From contig JABMOJ010000583.1 in assembly GCA_013204195.1 (NCBI GenBank), forward strand, positions 1 to 11,356: a stretch of 11,356 bases of DNA, read 5' to 3'. The notes beneath the pieces are model-generated. The model was not told where the DNA came from, did no database searches, and saw only the letters and a list, made by a program, of their open reading frames with translations. The translations under genes and the position numbers were made by a program. The DNA comes from SAR86 cluster bacterium (GTDB taxonomy: Bacteria > Pseudomonadota > Gammaproteobacteria > Pseudomonadales > Azotimanducaceae). Of this stretch, positions 1 to 6,163 are shown piece after piece (position 1 is the first letter of the stretch; each line of letters begins with the position of its first letter).

Positions 1-290
1 ATCTCTTTGTCGGTGGCGACAGCCAGATCAATGCCGTTCAACCAAACACTTCCCGCATCAGCAGCGTCGAGTCCACCGAGCAGGTGGAGCAGCGTACTTT
101 TACCGCTACCAGAAAGCCCGACGATGGCGATGCGCTCACCGCGATGCACAACCAGATCAACCCCCTTGAGGATGTGCAGTTTTTCTGCGCCCTGATGGTA
201 ATATTTTTGCAGGCCCTCGACTTTCAGTACAATATCCCCCGTGGCCGGGGCTTCAGTCACAGGCGTGTATTCAGGAATGGACTTACTCAT
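1..290 (-). CDS. lolD: LolD, lipoprotein-releasing ABC transporter ATPase (5' part; 3' end beyond window)
   Basis: This is the ATPase of the LolCDE complex, which extracts outer-membrane lipoproteins from the inner membrane and passes them to the periplasmic carrier LolA. The first 96 codons are present. The Walker A motif GLSGSGKST lies at residues 58-66 and is followed by LLHLLGGLD, a stretch nearly identical to E. coli LolD. The Q-loop, signature motif and Walker B lie beyond the window edge. The N-terminus is about 16 residues longer than in E. coli LolD, so a GTG at codon 11 is an alternative start. The ATG is kept because an AGAGG sits 9 bases upstream. The start overlaps the end of lolC by 8 bases, which suggests translational coupling. 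The family call is secure; the lolC partner supports LolD over other MacB-like ATPases. Confidence 0.95.
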   Translation of the reverse strand, partial: MSKSIPEYTPVTEAPATGDIVLKVEGLQKYYHQGAEKLHILKGVDLVVHRGERIAIVGLSGSGKSTLLHLLGGLDAADAGSVWLNGIDLAVATDKE

Positions 291-1518
291 ATTGGAGCGC
301 CTCTACTGGATTGGATCGGGCTGCCATATAAGCGGGATAAATCGTCGCGCCTAGGCAAATCAACATCGAAACGCCCGCGACCATCGCGACATCGGTCAGT
401 AATACGGCTGACGGTAGATAGTGAACGAAATACTCATCCATCACGCCCAACTGCAACGACGATTCGATGAACTGATAGATATCACCGATACACAAGGCAC
501 TACCCACACCTAACAAAATACCAATAACGATCCCAGTCGCTCCTAACATGGCACCATGAAATATAAAGATAGCCATCACCGACCGCTTGGATGCGCCCAG
601 TGTCCTTAAAATAGCAATATCACCCTGTTTATCGTTAACCGTCATGACTAGATTCGACACGACATTAAAGGCAGCGACTGCCACCAACATTAGTAACAAT
701 AAAAACATGGTGGTTTTTTGTACCAAAATCGCGTCATACAAATTGCCATAACGGCGCATCCAACTCGAAGCATACAGATCATCTCGATGAGCACTTTGGA
801 TCAGACGTGGCAATATCTGTGGCGCATCAAACAGATCTACCATAGCAATTCGCAAACCAACAACCGCCTGCGGGCCCAAGAGCTTTATGGCATCCAGCTG
901 GTTCATCATTATCTGGCTCATATCTGCATCAGTGCCAACCTCGAAGATAGCACTCACCGTAAAACGTTTACTCCGGGGCAAAGGGCCAGCCAGGGTTAGT
1001 TGAGCCATGGGGAGCACCAACGTCAAACGATCGCCTAAAGTCACATGCATTAGGTCAGCTAAATCACGCCCAATGGCAACATTAAATGATCCCGCGGACA
1101 ACGATGCCAAGTTACCCGCAAGTAAAAAATCATTGATAATTGAGACCTGCCGCTCGGCATTTGGGTCAATGCCGGTAAAGGAGATACCCTCTACAGCACC
1201 ATTGGCCACCACCAGACCCGCACCTTCGACATAAGGCGCGACACCTGTCACTCCTGGATCTGCCGCGAATGTTTCAGCCGTCTTCTGCCAGTCATCGAAG
1301 CCCTCTTCCGCAAAAATAACGCCATGAGGCAACACCGCCAGCACACGTAGCCTAAGCTCCTGCTCGAAACCATTCATGACGGACAGCACCAGCACCAGCA
1401 CCGCGACACCCAGCACCAGGCCCACTATGGACACCAAGGACATGAAGGACACCAGCTGATCTGAGGCACCTGAACGCGTATAACGAAGGGCGATCAAAGA
1501 TCGCCAACTAGAACCCAT
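283..1518 (-). CDS. lolC: LolC/LolE-family lipoprotein-releasing ABC transporter permease
   Basis: Inner-membrane permease of the LolCDE lipoprotein-release complex. With the start at 1518 it has 411 residues and the family's four-helix plan. Helix 1 is at about 24-46, followed by a large periplasmic domain. Helices 2-4 are at about 270-295, 315-345 and 372-398. The family motif SVMNGFEQEL follows helix 1. The cytoplasmic loop KQGDIAILRTLGAS, after helix 2, is the expected contact with LolD. The C-terminus NPVEALQYE matches LolC (QPAEALRYE in E. coli). A proline-rich segment near residues 170-186 aligns with the LolA-binding hook of LolC. The frame opens 42 bases earlier at ATG 1560, which has a GAGAG 6 bases upstream. 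I prefer 1518 because its MGSSWRSLIALRY aligns end to end with the E. coli LolC N-terminus. LolC rather than LolE is inferred from the C-terminus and from lolD lying directly downstream. Confidence 0.93.
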   Translation of the reverse strand: MGSSWRSLIALRYTRSGASDQLVSFMSLVSIVGLVLGVAVLVLVLSVMNGFEQELRLRVLAVLPHGVIFAEEGFDDWQKTAETFAADPGVTGVAPYVEGAGLVVANGAVEGISFTGIDPNAERQVSIINDFLLAGNLASLSAGSFNVAIGRDLADLMHVTLGDRLTLVLPMAQLTLAGPLPRSKRFTVSAIFEVGTDADMSQIMMNQLDAIKLLGPQAVVGLRIAMVDLFDAPQILPRLIQSAHRDDLYASSWMRRYGNLYDAILVQKTTMFLLLLMLVAVAAFNVVSNLVMTVNDKQGDIAILRTLGASKRSVMAIFIFHGAMLGATGIVIGILLGVGSALCIGDIYQFIESSLQLGVMDEYFVHYLPSAVLLTDVAMVAGVSMLICLGATIYPAYMAARSNPVEALQYE

Positions 1519-1653
1519 AATGTCTGACCGTCTGTAGAACGAAGGTGTATTGAAGCACATACCACTCTCTCGAAATAGCGACTAGCAACAGAACTTTCAT
1601 CTAACCCTGCGATAACCGGGCGCCGCTGGGCTAATACTGCAGCACGAATTGCT

Positions 1654-1665
1654 CGAAATATTTCG
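1654..1665. promoter_or_regulatory. 12-bp perfect palindrome in the lolC / DAHP synthase divergent region
   Basis: CGAAATATTTCG is a perfect palindrome in the gap between the divergent lolC and DAHP synthase genes. Its left half (TCGAAATA) recurs at 1570-1577, closer to lolC. It could be an operator for either gene, but it matches no operator I recognise. An AT-centred 12-mer can also arise by chance. Confidence 0.2.
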
Positions 1666-1694
1666 TCGCAGAATCGCCCACAGACTGCTTGGCT

Positions 1695-1722
1695 TTGGCA
1701 ACGAGACAGCACAAACTACTAT
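1695..1722 (+). promoter_or_regulatory. Sigma70-like promoter for the DAHP synthase gene
   Basis: TTGGCA (1695-1700, five of six matches to the -35 consensus) is followed after 16 bases by TACTAT (1717-1722, four of six matches to the -10 consensus). Transcription would start near 1730 and leave a short leader of about 29 bases before the ATG at 1759. I see no attenuator or leader peptide in that leader. Confidence 0.5.
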
Positions 1723-1746
1723 CAGACATTGCCGAGTAGTCAACCT

Positions 1747-1750
1747 GGAG
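1747..1750 (+). promoter_or_regulatory. Ribosome binding site that decides the DAHP synthase start
   Basis: GGAG lies 8 bases before the ATG at 1759. The frame also opens at ATG 1729, but the extra ten residues precede the conserved MIVILKP start of the I-beta family. That upstream ATG also falls at or before the predicted transcription start. Confidence 0.6.
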
Positions 1751-1758
1751 TAAAGCCG

Positions 1759-2862
1759 ATGATTGTCATACTGAAACCCAATACTGACCAGCAAAGTCCA
1801 GCCTATCAGAAAATCATGGACTACCTGGGAACACTGCCTGATGTGACACTACAGCATCATCAGGTCCGGGGCGCGGAAAAAATTCTGACTGAAATTTACT
1901 TGTTAGGTGACACCCACAAGCTCGACCAGGCCATGATTGAAAGCTTTGATGCCGTCGAGCGAGTCATTCGGATATCCGAAGAATATCGAATCTTGGGGCG
2001 CCATTCAGATCAATTGCGGGTCAGCGGCTTTCACTATAACGGCGTCGAATTCAGCCAGGACAATTGTCATATTGTCGCCGGTCTATGCGCAGTGGATAAC
2101 CCGAAGAATGTTGAAACCATGCTCAAAGCGCTCCAGGCTCACGGCCAGGTCTGCACCCGCATGGGTGCGTACAAGCCAAGGACCAACCCCTACTCTTTTC
2201 AAGGCCACGGCCGAGACTGCTTGCCCTGGGTATTCGAACTGGCGGGTAAGTACGGCATTAAGGTCATCGCAATGGAAGTCACTCACGAAAAGCATATCGA
2301 AGAAATCAACGAGGCCTTGCACGCGACAGGTAATCCCACTGGCGTGATGTTGCAAATTGGCACTCGCAATACTCAGAATTTCGAGTTACTGAAGGCCGTT
2401 GGCCGGCAGCGAGTCTTTCCGGTACTGTTCAAGCGGGGCTATGGTGTGAGTCTGAACGAATCACTGAATGCCGCCGAGTACTTGGCGAGCGAAGGGGCTT
2501 CGAATGTGATTTTTTGCCTACGGGGCATGAAAAGTTCGGCCAGTAGCCCCCACCGCAACATGGTGGACTTTGGCCAAGTACCGGCAGTTAAGCGCCTGAC
2601 ACGCATGCCCGTCTGCGTCGACCCGTCTCATTCGGTAGGAACTCGAGAGCGCTCCTCTGACCAGATTCTTGATGTGGCCCACGCCGCGGCTCAGGGTCTT
2701 GTTGCCGGCGCCAACATGGTGCTGGTGGATTTTCACCCTGACCCGGCCCATGCTCTCGTGGACGGGCCCCAGGCGCTGTTGATGGACGAGCTCCCGAGGT
2801 TTTTAGATGATATGCAGGCCTGTCACGAATTCTATCAGCGGCGCAAAGACATCTGGGCCTAA
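1759..2862 (+). CDS. Type I-beta DAHP synthase (3-deoxy-7-phosphoheptulonate synthase), divergent subfamily
   Basis: Condenses phosphoenolpyruvate and erythrose 4-phosphate to DAHP, the first step of aromatic amino acid synthesis, in the cytoplasm. The protein has 367 residues. Residues 1 to about 85 (MIVILKP...) resemble the ferredoxin-like regulatory domain of Thermotoga maritima DAHP synthase, and the rest is the TIM-barrel. Active-site motifs are visible: GAYKPRT (K139), QIGTRNTQNF, LFKRG (K225), DPSH (H291) and VDG (D335). Aligned with the T. maritima metal ligands Cys102, His272, Glu298 and Asp309, this protein has C110, H291, D324 and D335, so the Glu has become Asp. GPCSVE reads GLCAVD and CERG reads CLRG. 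About seven residues are inserted between the His and acidic ligands. The protein looks intact and soluble. It may be a distinct subfamily found in gammaproteobacteria, and feedback specificity cannot be read from the sequence. It stands alone as a single-gene unit. Confidence 0.88.
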   Translation: MIVILKPNTDQQSPAYQKIMDYLGTLPDVTLQHHQVRGAEKILTEIYLLGDTHKLDQAMIESFDAVERVIRISEEYRILGRHSDQLRVSGFHYNGVEFSQDNCHIVAGLCAVDNPKNVETMLKALQAHGQVCTRMGAYKPRTNPYSFQGHGRDCLPWVFELAGKYGIKVIAMEVTHEKHIEEINEALHATGNPTGVMLQIGTRNTQNFELLKAVGRQRVFPVLFKRGYGVSLNESLNAAEYLASEGASNVIFCLRGMKSSASSPHRNMVDFGQVPAVKRLTRMPVCVDPSHSVGTRERSSDQILDVAHAAAQGLVAGANMVLVDFHPDPAHALVDGPQALLMDELPRFLDDMQACHEFYQRRKDIWA

Positions 2863-2867
2863 TCGAT

Positions 2868-2886
2868 CCACTGACTAGGCCAGTGG
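2868..2886 (+). terminator. Weak hairpin after the DAHP synthase gene
   Basis: CCACTG and CAGTGG form a 6-bp stem around a 7-base loop, starting 5 bases after the stop codon. No T-run follows, so intrinsic termination is doubtful. It may instead stabilise the mRNA 3' end. Confidence 0.25.
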
Positions 2887-2930
2887 GCTACAGAACCCAA
2901 ATTTGAACATTCAAACTTCAAAAATCAAAT

Positions 2931-2986
2931 CTCAGAACCAGAGTCTCAGAACCAGAGTCTCAGAACCAGAGGCTCAAAACCAGAGC
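2931..2986. repeat. 14-bp tandem repeat, four copies
   Basis: The unit CTCAGAACCAGAGT occurs at 2931-2944 and 2945-2958 without change. It recurs with one change at 2959-2972 (last base G) and with two changes at 2973-2986 (A at position 5, last base C). A decayed fifth start (TTCA) follows. The unit length is not a multiple of three and the repeat lies in no gene. It looks like slipped-strand expansion in non-coding DNA. Confidence 0.9.
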
Positions 2987-3064
2987 TTCAGGGCAATACT
3001 CGGCGCTTAAGGTCGACATGTTGATCGGCCGAGCTGACGAGGGTCGATGACAGGGTGTGTTGAT

Positions 3065-3100
3065 GGATGTGGTGGTGGATGTGGTGATCGATGTGGTGAT
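3065..3100. repeat. 12-bp tandem repeat, three copies
   Basis: The units are GGATGTGGTGGT (3065-3076), GGATGTGGTGAT (3077-3088) and CGATGTGGTGAT (3089-3100). They lie just beyond the nqrM stop and are unrelated in sequence to the 14-bp repeat 80 bases away. In the minus direction one frame would read as a His-rich tract, but no credible gene contains it. Confidence 0.85.
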
Positions 3101-3117
3101 CGGGCGAGGCTGAAGCC

Positions 3118-3327
3118 TCAGACCTTGCTGGCATCGAAAAAAGCTGCCTTGCTAACCTCTTCGCATTTCTGGGTGTCCCCTCCACAAAGATCACAAGTGC
3201 CGCCACCGCCCATATTATTCAAGCCACCACAGGTGCCTGCTATGGGCTTACGGCCCCGTAACACACCAATCGCCATACCGGCAACAATCAACAGCAAAAT
3301 CACAAATGTCAGGAAAAACTCAATCAT
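3118..3327 (-). CDS. nqrM: NqrM, Na+-NQR maturation protein (DUF539 family)
   Basis: A 69-residue membrane protein with one N-terminal helix (about residues 4-23). A short Cys-rich cytoplasmic tail follows, with four cysteines at C33, C45, C48 and C55 (GTCGG, CDLCGG, KCEE). This size and cysteine layout are those of NqrM, which is required to mature the Na+-translocating NADH:quinone oxidoreductase and is proposed to help supply iron for the metal centre between NqrD and NqrE. The gene lies 58 bases downstream of apbE, the other NQR maturation gene, as in many nqr operons. The ATG has only a weak ribosome site, so expression may depend on the upstream gene. The nqrA-F genes are not in the window. 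The call rests on the cysteine pattern plus context. Confidence 0.88.
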   Translation of the reverse strand: MIEFFLTFVILLLIVAGMAIGVLRGRKPIAGTCGGLNNMGGGGTCDLCGGDTQKCEEVSKAAFFDASKV

Positions 3328-3375
3328 TATTCTTTTACTCGGTTAAAGACTGCCCATTATTGCTGAGCTTTTAAC

Positions 3376-3397
3376 GCTGAGGGTGTTATTCCTCAGC
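3376..3397 (-). other. Hairpin across the apbE stop codon
   Basis: Reading the minus strand, GCTGAGG and CCTCAGC form a perfect 7-bp stem around an 8-base loop that contains the TAA stop of apbE. A second CTCAGC (3363-3368) a few bases on could compete for the left arm. No T-run follows, so it is not a standard terminator. It may mark an mRNA processing or stability site between apbE and nqrM. Confidence 0.4.
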
Positions 3398-4378
3398 TTT
3401 GAGATAAGGCGCAAACGCCGTCGAGTATTGCGCCTCGAAACCGTCACCGCGCTTGAGTATAACAAAGACAGCGAGTCCCTGCGCCTCTGCTAACGCCAAA
3501 CCGCGATCAGCACCCATAACATCAATGGCCGTTGCCAGCCCATCAGCCATCGCAGTACTGGGTGCAAGCACCGTAACAGACGCTAGATTATGGCGAATGG
3601 GATAACCCGTTGCCGGATCTATGGTGTGTGAATAGCGCACCCCACCTTGTTCAAAATAGTTGCGATAATCGCCAGAAGTCGCCATGCCCATATCCACTAA
3701 TTCGATGATTCGATAAGGAATACGCTGATTGGACTCGGGCAACTCCACGGCGACCCGCCAGGGCTGACCCTGTGCATTGACGCCTTTGCCACGCAACTCA
3801 CCGCCAATTTCGACCAAATAGCGCTGAATGCCATGGTTGTCCAGCAAGCTTGCGAGCTGATCCACTGCATAGCCCTTGGCGATGGCAGAAAGGTCAACAT
3901 ACAAATCTACATTTTTGCGCAGTGCGTCCGCCCGCACCTGCAGGTGCTCGAACCCAATAGTCTCAAGGATTTCGTTGATTTGTTTGGCCGCAGGTACCTG
4001 GTCAGGCCCAGGATTTGGACCAAAACCCCAGAGATTGACCAGCGGCCCCACTGTGACATCAAAACTGCCCTCACTAAGCCGGTAAATATCCGCAGCCATT
4101 GCCAGGACCTCGATGATCTCAGGACTGACATTAAACCATTCATTCGCTGGTGACTGATTGAAGCGGGACAGCTCCGAGTCAGGCATGTAAGTCGACATCA
4201 GGCCGTTAATATCCCGTAGCCGAGTCTCAACCTCAGCGGTGAGGTTCGCCTGATCGATATCGGTCGAGATGATTTTAATACTGTAGGTCGTGCCCATAGT
4301 ATTGCCAACAATGTCTACCTGCTGGGTCTGGTCACAGCCACCCAGCAACACGATACATAAAATGATGAATTTGCGCAC
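3386..4378 (-). CDS. apbE: ApbE, FAD:protein FMN transferase (lipoprotein)
   Basis: Transfers FMN from FAD onto a Thr/Ser of target flavoproteins, in the periplasm; the known targets include NqrB and NqrC of Na+-NQR and Rnf subunits. The 330-residue protein begins with a lipoprotein signal ending LLGGC, with lipidated Cys15. Family motifs in order are GTTYSIKI (29-36), DVTVGPLVNLWGFGP (107-121), DLSAIAKGYAVD (162-173), YLVEIGGELRGKG (187-199), MATSGDYRN (232-240), HTIDPATG (251-258) and ADGLATA (278-284, the metal and FAD region). All key blocks look intact and the length is usual for the family. The start is GTG, chosen because GGGGA sits 5 bases upstream and the signal peptide begins there. 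Neighbouring nqrM points to Na+-NQR as the main target. Confidence 0.95.
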   Translation of the reverse strand: MRKFIILCIVLLGGCDQTQQVDIVGNTMGTTYSIKIISTDIDQANLTAEVETRLRDINGLMSTYMPDSELSRFNQSPANEWFNVSPEIIEVLAMAADIYRLSEGSFDVTVGPLVNLWGFGPNPGPDQVPAAKQINEILETIGFEHLQVRADALRKNVDLYVDLSAIAKGYAVDQLASLLDNHGIQRYLVEIGGELRGKGVNAQGQPWRVAVELPESNQRIPYRIIELVDMGMATSGDYRNYFEQGGVRYSHTIDPATGYPIRHNLASVTVLAPSTAMADGLATAIDVMGADRGLALAEAQGLAVFVILKRGDGFEAQYSTAFAPYLKAEE

Positions 4379-4383
4379 AATCG

Positions 4384-4388
4384 TCCCC
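4384..4388 (-). promoter_or_regulatory. Ribosome binding site supporting the GTG start of apbE
   Basis: On the minus strand GGGGA lies 5 bases before the GTG at 4378. This strong site supports a non-ATG start that places the lipoprotein signal at the N-terminus. Confidence 0.65.
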
Positions 4389-4461
4389 GAACAATATTGA
4401 CCTCATCATACCGAACTTGAGCACTGGTCATCAGCAATTAGTCACCGTAAACTCTTATCAC

Positions 4462-4480
4462 TGCCGCACGCCGGCATTTT
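4462..4480 (+). other. Small GC-rich hairpin with T-run before the thioesterase gene
   Basis: TGCCG and CGGCA form a 5-bp stem with a 5-base loop, followed directly by TTTT, 22 bases before the thioesterase ATG. It has the shape of a minimal terminator or leader attenuator, but the stem is short. It may be fortuitous. Confidence 0.2.
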
Positions 4481-4502
4481 GCCCTCTCCGCCACCCAGGA
4501 TC

Positions 4503-4964
4503 ATGACCGTGCAATTACCCGACGCCACCATCGAGTCACTCCAACATGCCTACCATACATTGATCCCCATCAGTCAACATATGGGTATCCAGGTGGTCAG
4601 CTATGATGGCGCGTGCCTGCGAGTCACAGCGCCTCTGGAGAACAACATCAATCATCAACAATCTGCTTTTGGTGGCAGCTTATTCTCATTGGTGGCGCTC
4701 GCTGGATGGGGCATCTTGCAACTCAAAACGGCTGAACTGGGACTGGATTGCAATACCGTGATCGCCGGCGGTGAAGTGGGCTACCACCTGCCCGTCTTTG
4801 CGGAACTGGTCTGCGAGTGTCGCCTGCCCGATGAATACGCCGCTTTTGCCAGCCGCCTGACGGACACAGGCAAGGCTAGCATCTTGCTGGACACGGGCAT
4901 TATCCTTGATGGTGCCAGCGCCATGACCTTCAGTGGCAAATATGTGGTGCGTCAGACTCGCTGA
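4503..4964 (+). CDS. YiiD C-terminal-domain-like hotdog thioesterase
   Basis: A 153-residue single-domain protein of the hotdog fold. It resembles the C-terminal thioesterase half of E. coli YiiD: MGIQVVSYD (27-35), APLENNINHQQSAFGGSLFS (43-62), ALAGWG (65-70) and a YHLPV block (94-98). It probably hydrolyses an acyl-CoA or related thioester in the cytoplasm; the substrate is unknown. The acetyltransferase half of YiiD is absent. The frame extends upstream to a TTG at 4479, but that codon has no ribosome site and overlaps a hairpin. The ATG has an AGGA only 2 bases away, closer than usual, so the exact start is uncertain. The gene stands alone, divergent from apbE, and its end is 14 bases from the end of arsJ. 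No link to either neighbour is evident. Confidence 0.82.
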   Translation: MTVQLPDATIESLQHAYHTLIPISQHMGIQVVSYDGACLRVTAPLENNINHQQSAFGGSLFSLVALAGWGILQLKTAELGLDCNTVIAGGEVGYHLPVFAELVCECRLPDEYAAFASRLTDTGKASILLDTGIILDGASAMTFSGKYVVRQTR

Positions 4965-4978
4965 AGCGGCACCGAAAT

Positions 4979-6163
4979 CTAGACCCGCGAGAAACGGATA
5001 GATATCAAGCCCGCCAGCACCAGCATGACGCTGGACCACCACAGACAGCCGATCAAGCCTTGGCTCTGGTAAATCAGCCCAGAGAGCACCGTGCCGGCGA
5101 GTCGCCCACCGGCATTGGCCATGTAGTAAAAACCAACATTTTTAGCCATCTCATCGCGCGCCGACCAAGCCACAATTAGATAAGAATGAACCGCAGAATT
5201 CAGGGCAAAGACAACCCCGAAAACCAGCAGACCAATGACGACTACCCGATCTGGTTGCATGCCTGCACTCAAGAGCATGGCGATGCTGGCCGGTACTAGC
5301 GCCAGAACGGCGACCCAAGTTAATGCAGCGAAGCCATTCGGACCACGACCCCGGTCGGCATGACGTAATATCAACGGCGCACTGGCTTGAGTCAATCCAT
5401 AACCCATGACCCAGACCGCCATGAAACTGCCGACAGTGACAAACTCCCAGCCGAGAACGTTATAGAGATAGACCGGCAAAGCCACTACAAACCAGATATC
5501 CCTGGCACCGAATAAGAAAAACCGGGCGGCGGCTAGCCAATTAATTAAAGGCTGTGTAGCGAACACCTGACTGAATGCCGGTTTGGCCTTAGTCTTACCC
5601 AGGCCCGATGGCAGTAACCAGGCACTGATCAACAAGGCGCAGAACAGTCCCGAGGCCAGCACCACAAGCGCCCCACGAAAACCGAGCCACTGCATCAGCC
5701 CAGCACCGACAAAAAAACCTAAACCCTTAAGCGCATTTTTTGAGCCGGTGAGTACCGCCACCCACTTAAACAGGCGCGAGTCGCTGGCTTGTGCTGGCAA
5801 GAGAAGCTTGACGCTGGCTTTGGCGGCCATTTTATTCAGGTCTTTGGCGATCCCAGACAACGCCTGCGCCAACATCACATAACCTACGGACAGCCAGAGT
5901 TCCGGAACCATCAACATGACCAGCGCAAAAACCTGTAGACCCATACCCACTAACATCGTCAGATTTAGTCCAACGCGGGCCCCGAGCCAACCACCCACGA
6001 GATTTGTGACGATGCCAAAGAACTCATAGAAAATGAATAACATGGCCACTTCAAAGGGTGAGTAGCCCAACAGATGGAAGTACAACACCACCAACATGCG
6101 AATCGCGCCATCGGTTAGGGTAAAAGCCCAATAACCGGCAGTGACCACCAGATAGTTACGCAT
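4979..6163 (-). CDS. arsJ: ArsJ, MFS exporter of 1-arseno-3-phosphoglycerate
   Basis: A 394-residue major facilitator protein of the inner membrane with about 12 hydrophobic segments and no signal peptide. The N-terminus [19 protein letters not shown] and the segments LGYSPFEVAMLF, FYEFFGIVTNLVGGWLG and QALSGIAKDLNKMAAK are those of ArsJ. ArsJ exports the unstable arsenate ester made by a partner GAPDH; the ester then breaks down outside and arsenate is lost from the cell. The start codon shares one base with the stop of that GAPDH gene (TGATG), and no ribosome site precedes it, so translation is probably coupled. The pairing makes the assignment strong. No arsR, arsC or arsB lies beside it in the window. 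Confidence 0.95.
   Translation of the reverse strand: MRNYLVVTAGYWAFTLTDGAIRMLVVLYFHLLGYSPFEVAMLFIFYEFFGIVTNLVGGWLGARVGLNLTMLVGMGLQVFALVMLMVPELWLSVGYVMLAQALSGIAKDLNKMAAKASVKLLLPAQASDSRLFKWVAVLTGSKNALKGLGFFVGAGLMQWLGFRGALVVLASGLFCALLISAWLLPSGLGKTKAKPAFSQVFATQPLINWLAAARFFLFGARDIWFVVALPVYLYNVLGWEFVTVGSFMAVWVMGYGLTQASAPLILRHADRGRGPNGFAALTWVAVLALVPASIAMLLSAGMQPDRVVVIGLLVFGVVFALNSAVHSYLIVAWSARDEMAKNVGFYYMANAGGRLAGTVLSGLIYQSQGLIGCLWWSSVMLVLAGLISIRFSRV

Larger units (their letters stand above)
2863..3117. other. Convergent intergenic gap, no gene
   Basis: This gap separates the ends of the plus-strand DAHP synthase gene and the minus-strand nqrM. I see no supportable coding frame. It holds a weak hairpin near the DAHP synthase stop, an AT-rich stretch with the short palindrome TTTGAA-CA-TTCAAA (2902-2915), a four-copy 14-bp repeat (2931-2986) and a three-copy 12-bp repeat (3065-3100). 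GAGGC-TGAA-GCCTC (3106-3119) overlaps the nqrM stop codon. No hairpin is followed by a clear T-run in either direction. Confidence 0.7.

Noticed and set aside
84..470. 128-codon plus-strand frame at the window start
   Set aside because: Complement of lolD and lolC, with no domain or start signal.
3004..3120. UGA at the end of nqrM read as selenocysteine, with about 37 further open codons and a GAGGC-TTCA-GCCTC hairpin at the UGA, in a window that carries selA and selB
   Set aside because: The protein is already full length for the NqrM family with its four cysteines. The extension is low-complexity (Pro/His-rich, from the 12-bp repeat). The hairpin overlaps the UGA itself and is too small and too close to be a bacterial SECIS.
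2988..3206. Minus-strand frame with a His-rich tail overlapping nqrM, as a possible metal-binding small protein
   Set aside because: The His tract is only the 12-bp repeat read in one frame. The start lies inside nqrM in another frame and the rest matches nothing.
3047..3346. Plus-strand Cys/Gly-rich small protein antisense to nqrM
   Set aside because: Its Cys-Gly run comes from the tandem repeat and the remainder is the complement of a recognised gene. No ribosome site or promoter.
4965..4978. Bidirectional terminator between the thioesterase gene and arsJ
   Set aside because: The gap is only 14 bases and I see no stem with a T-run in it or at its edges.
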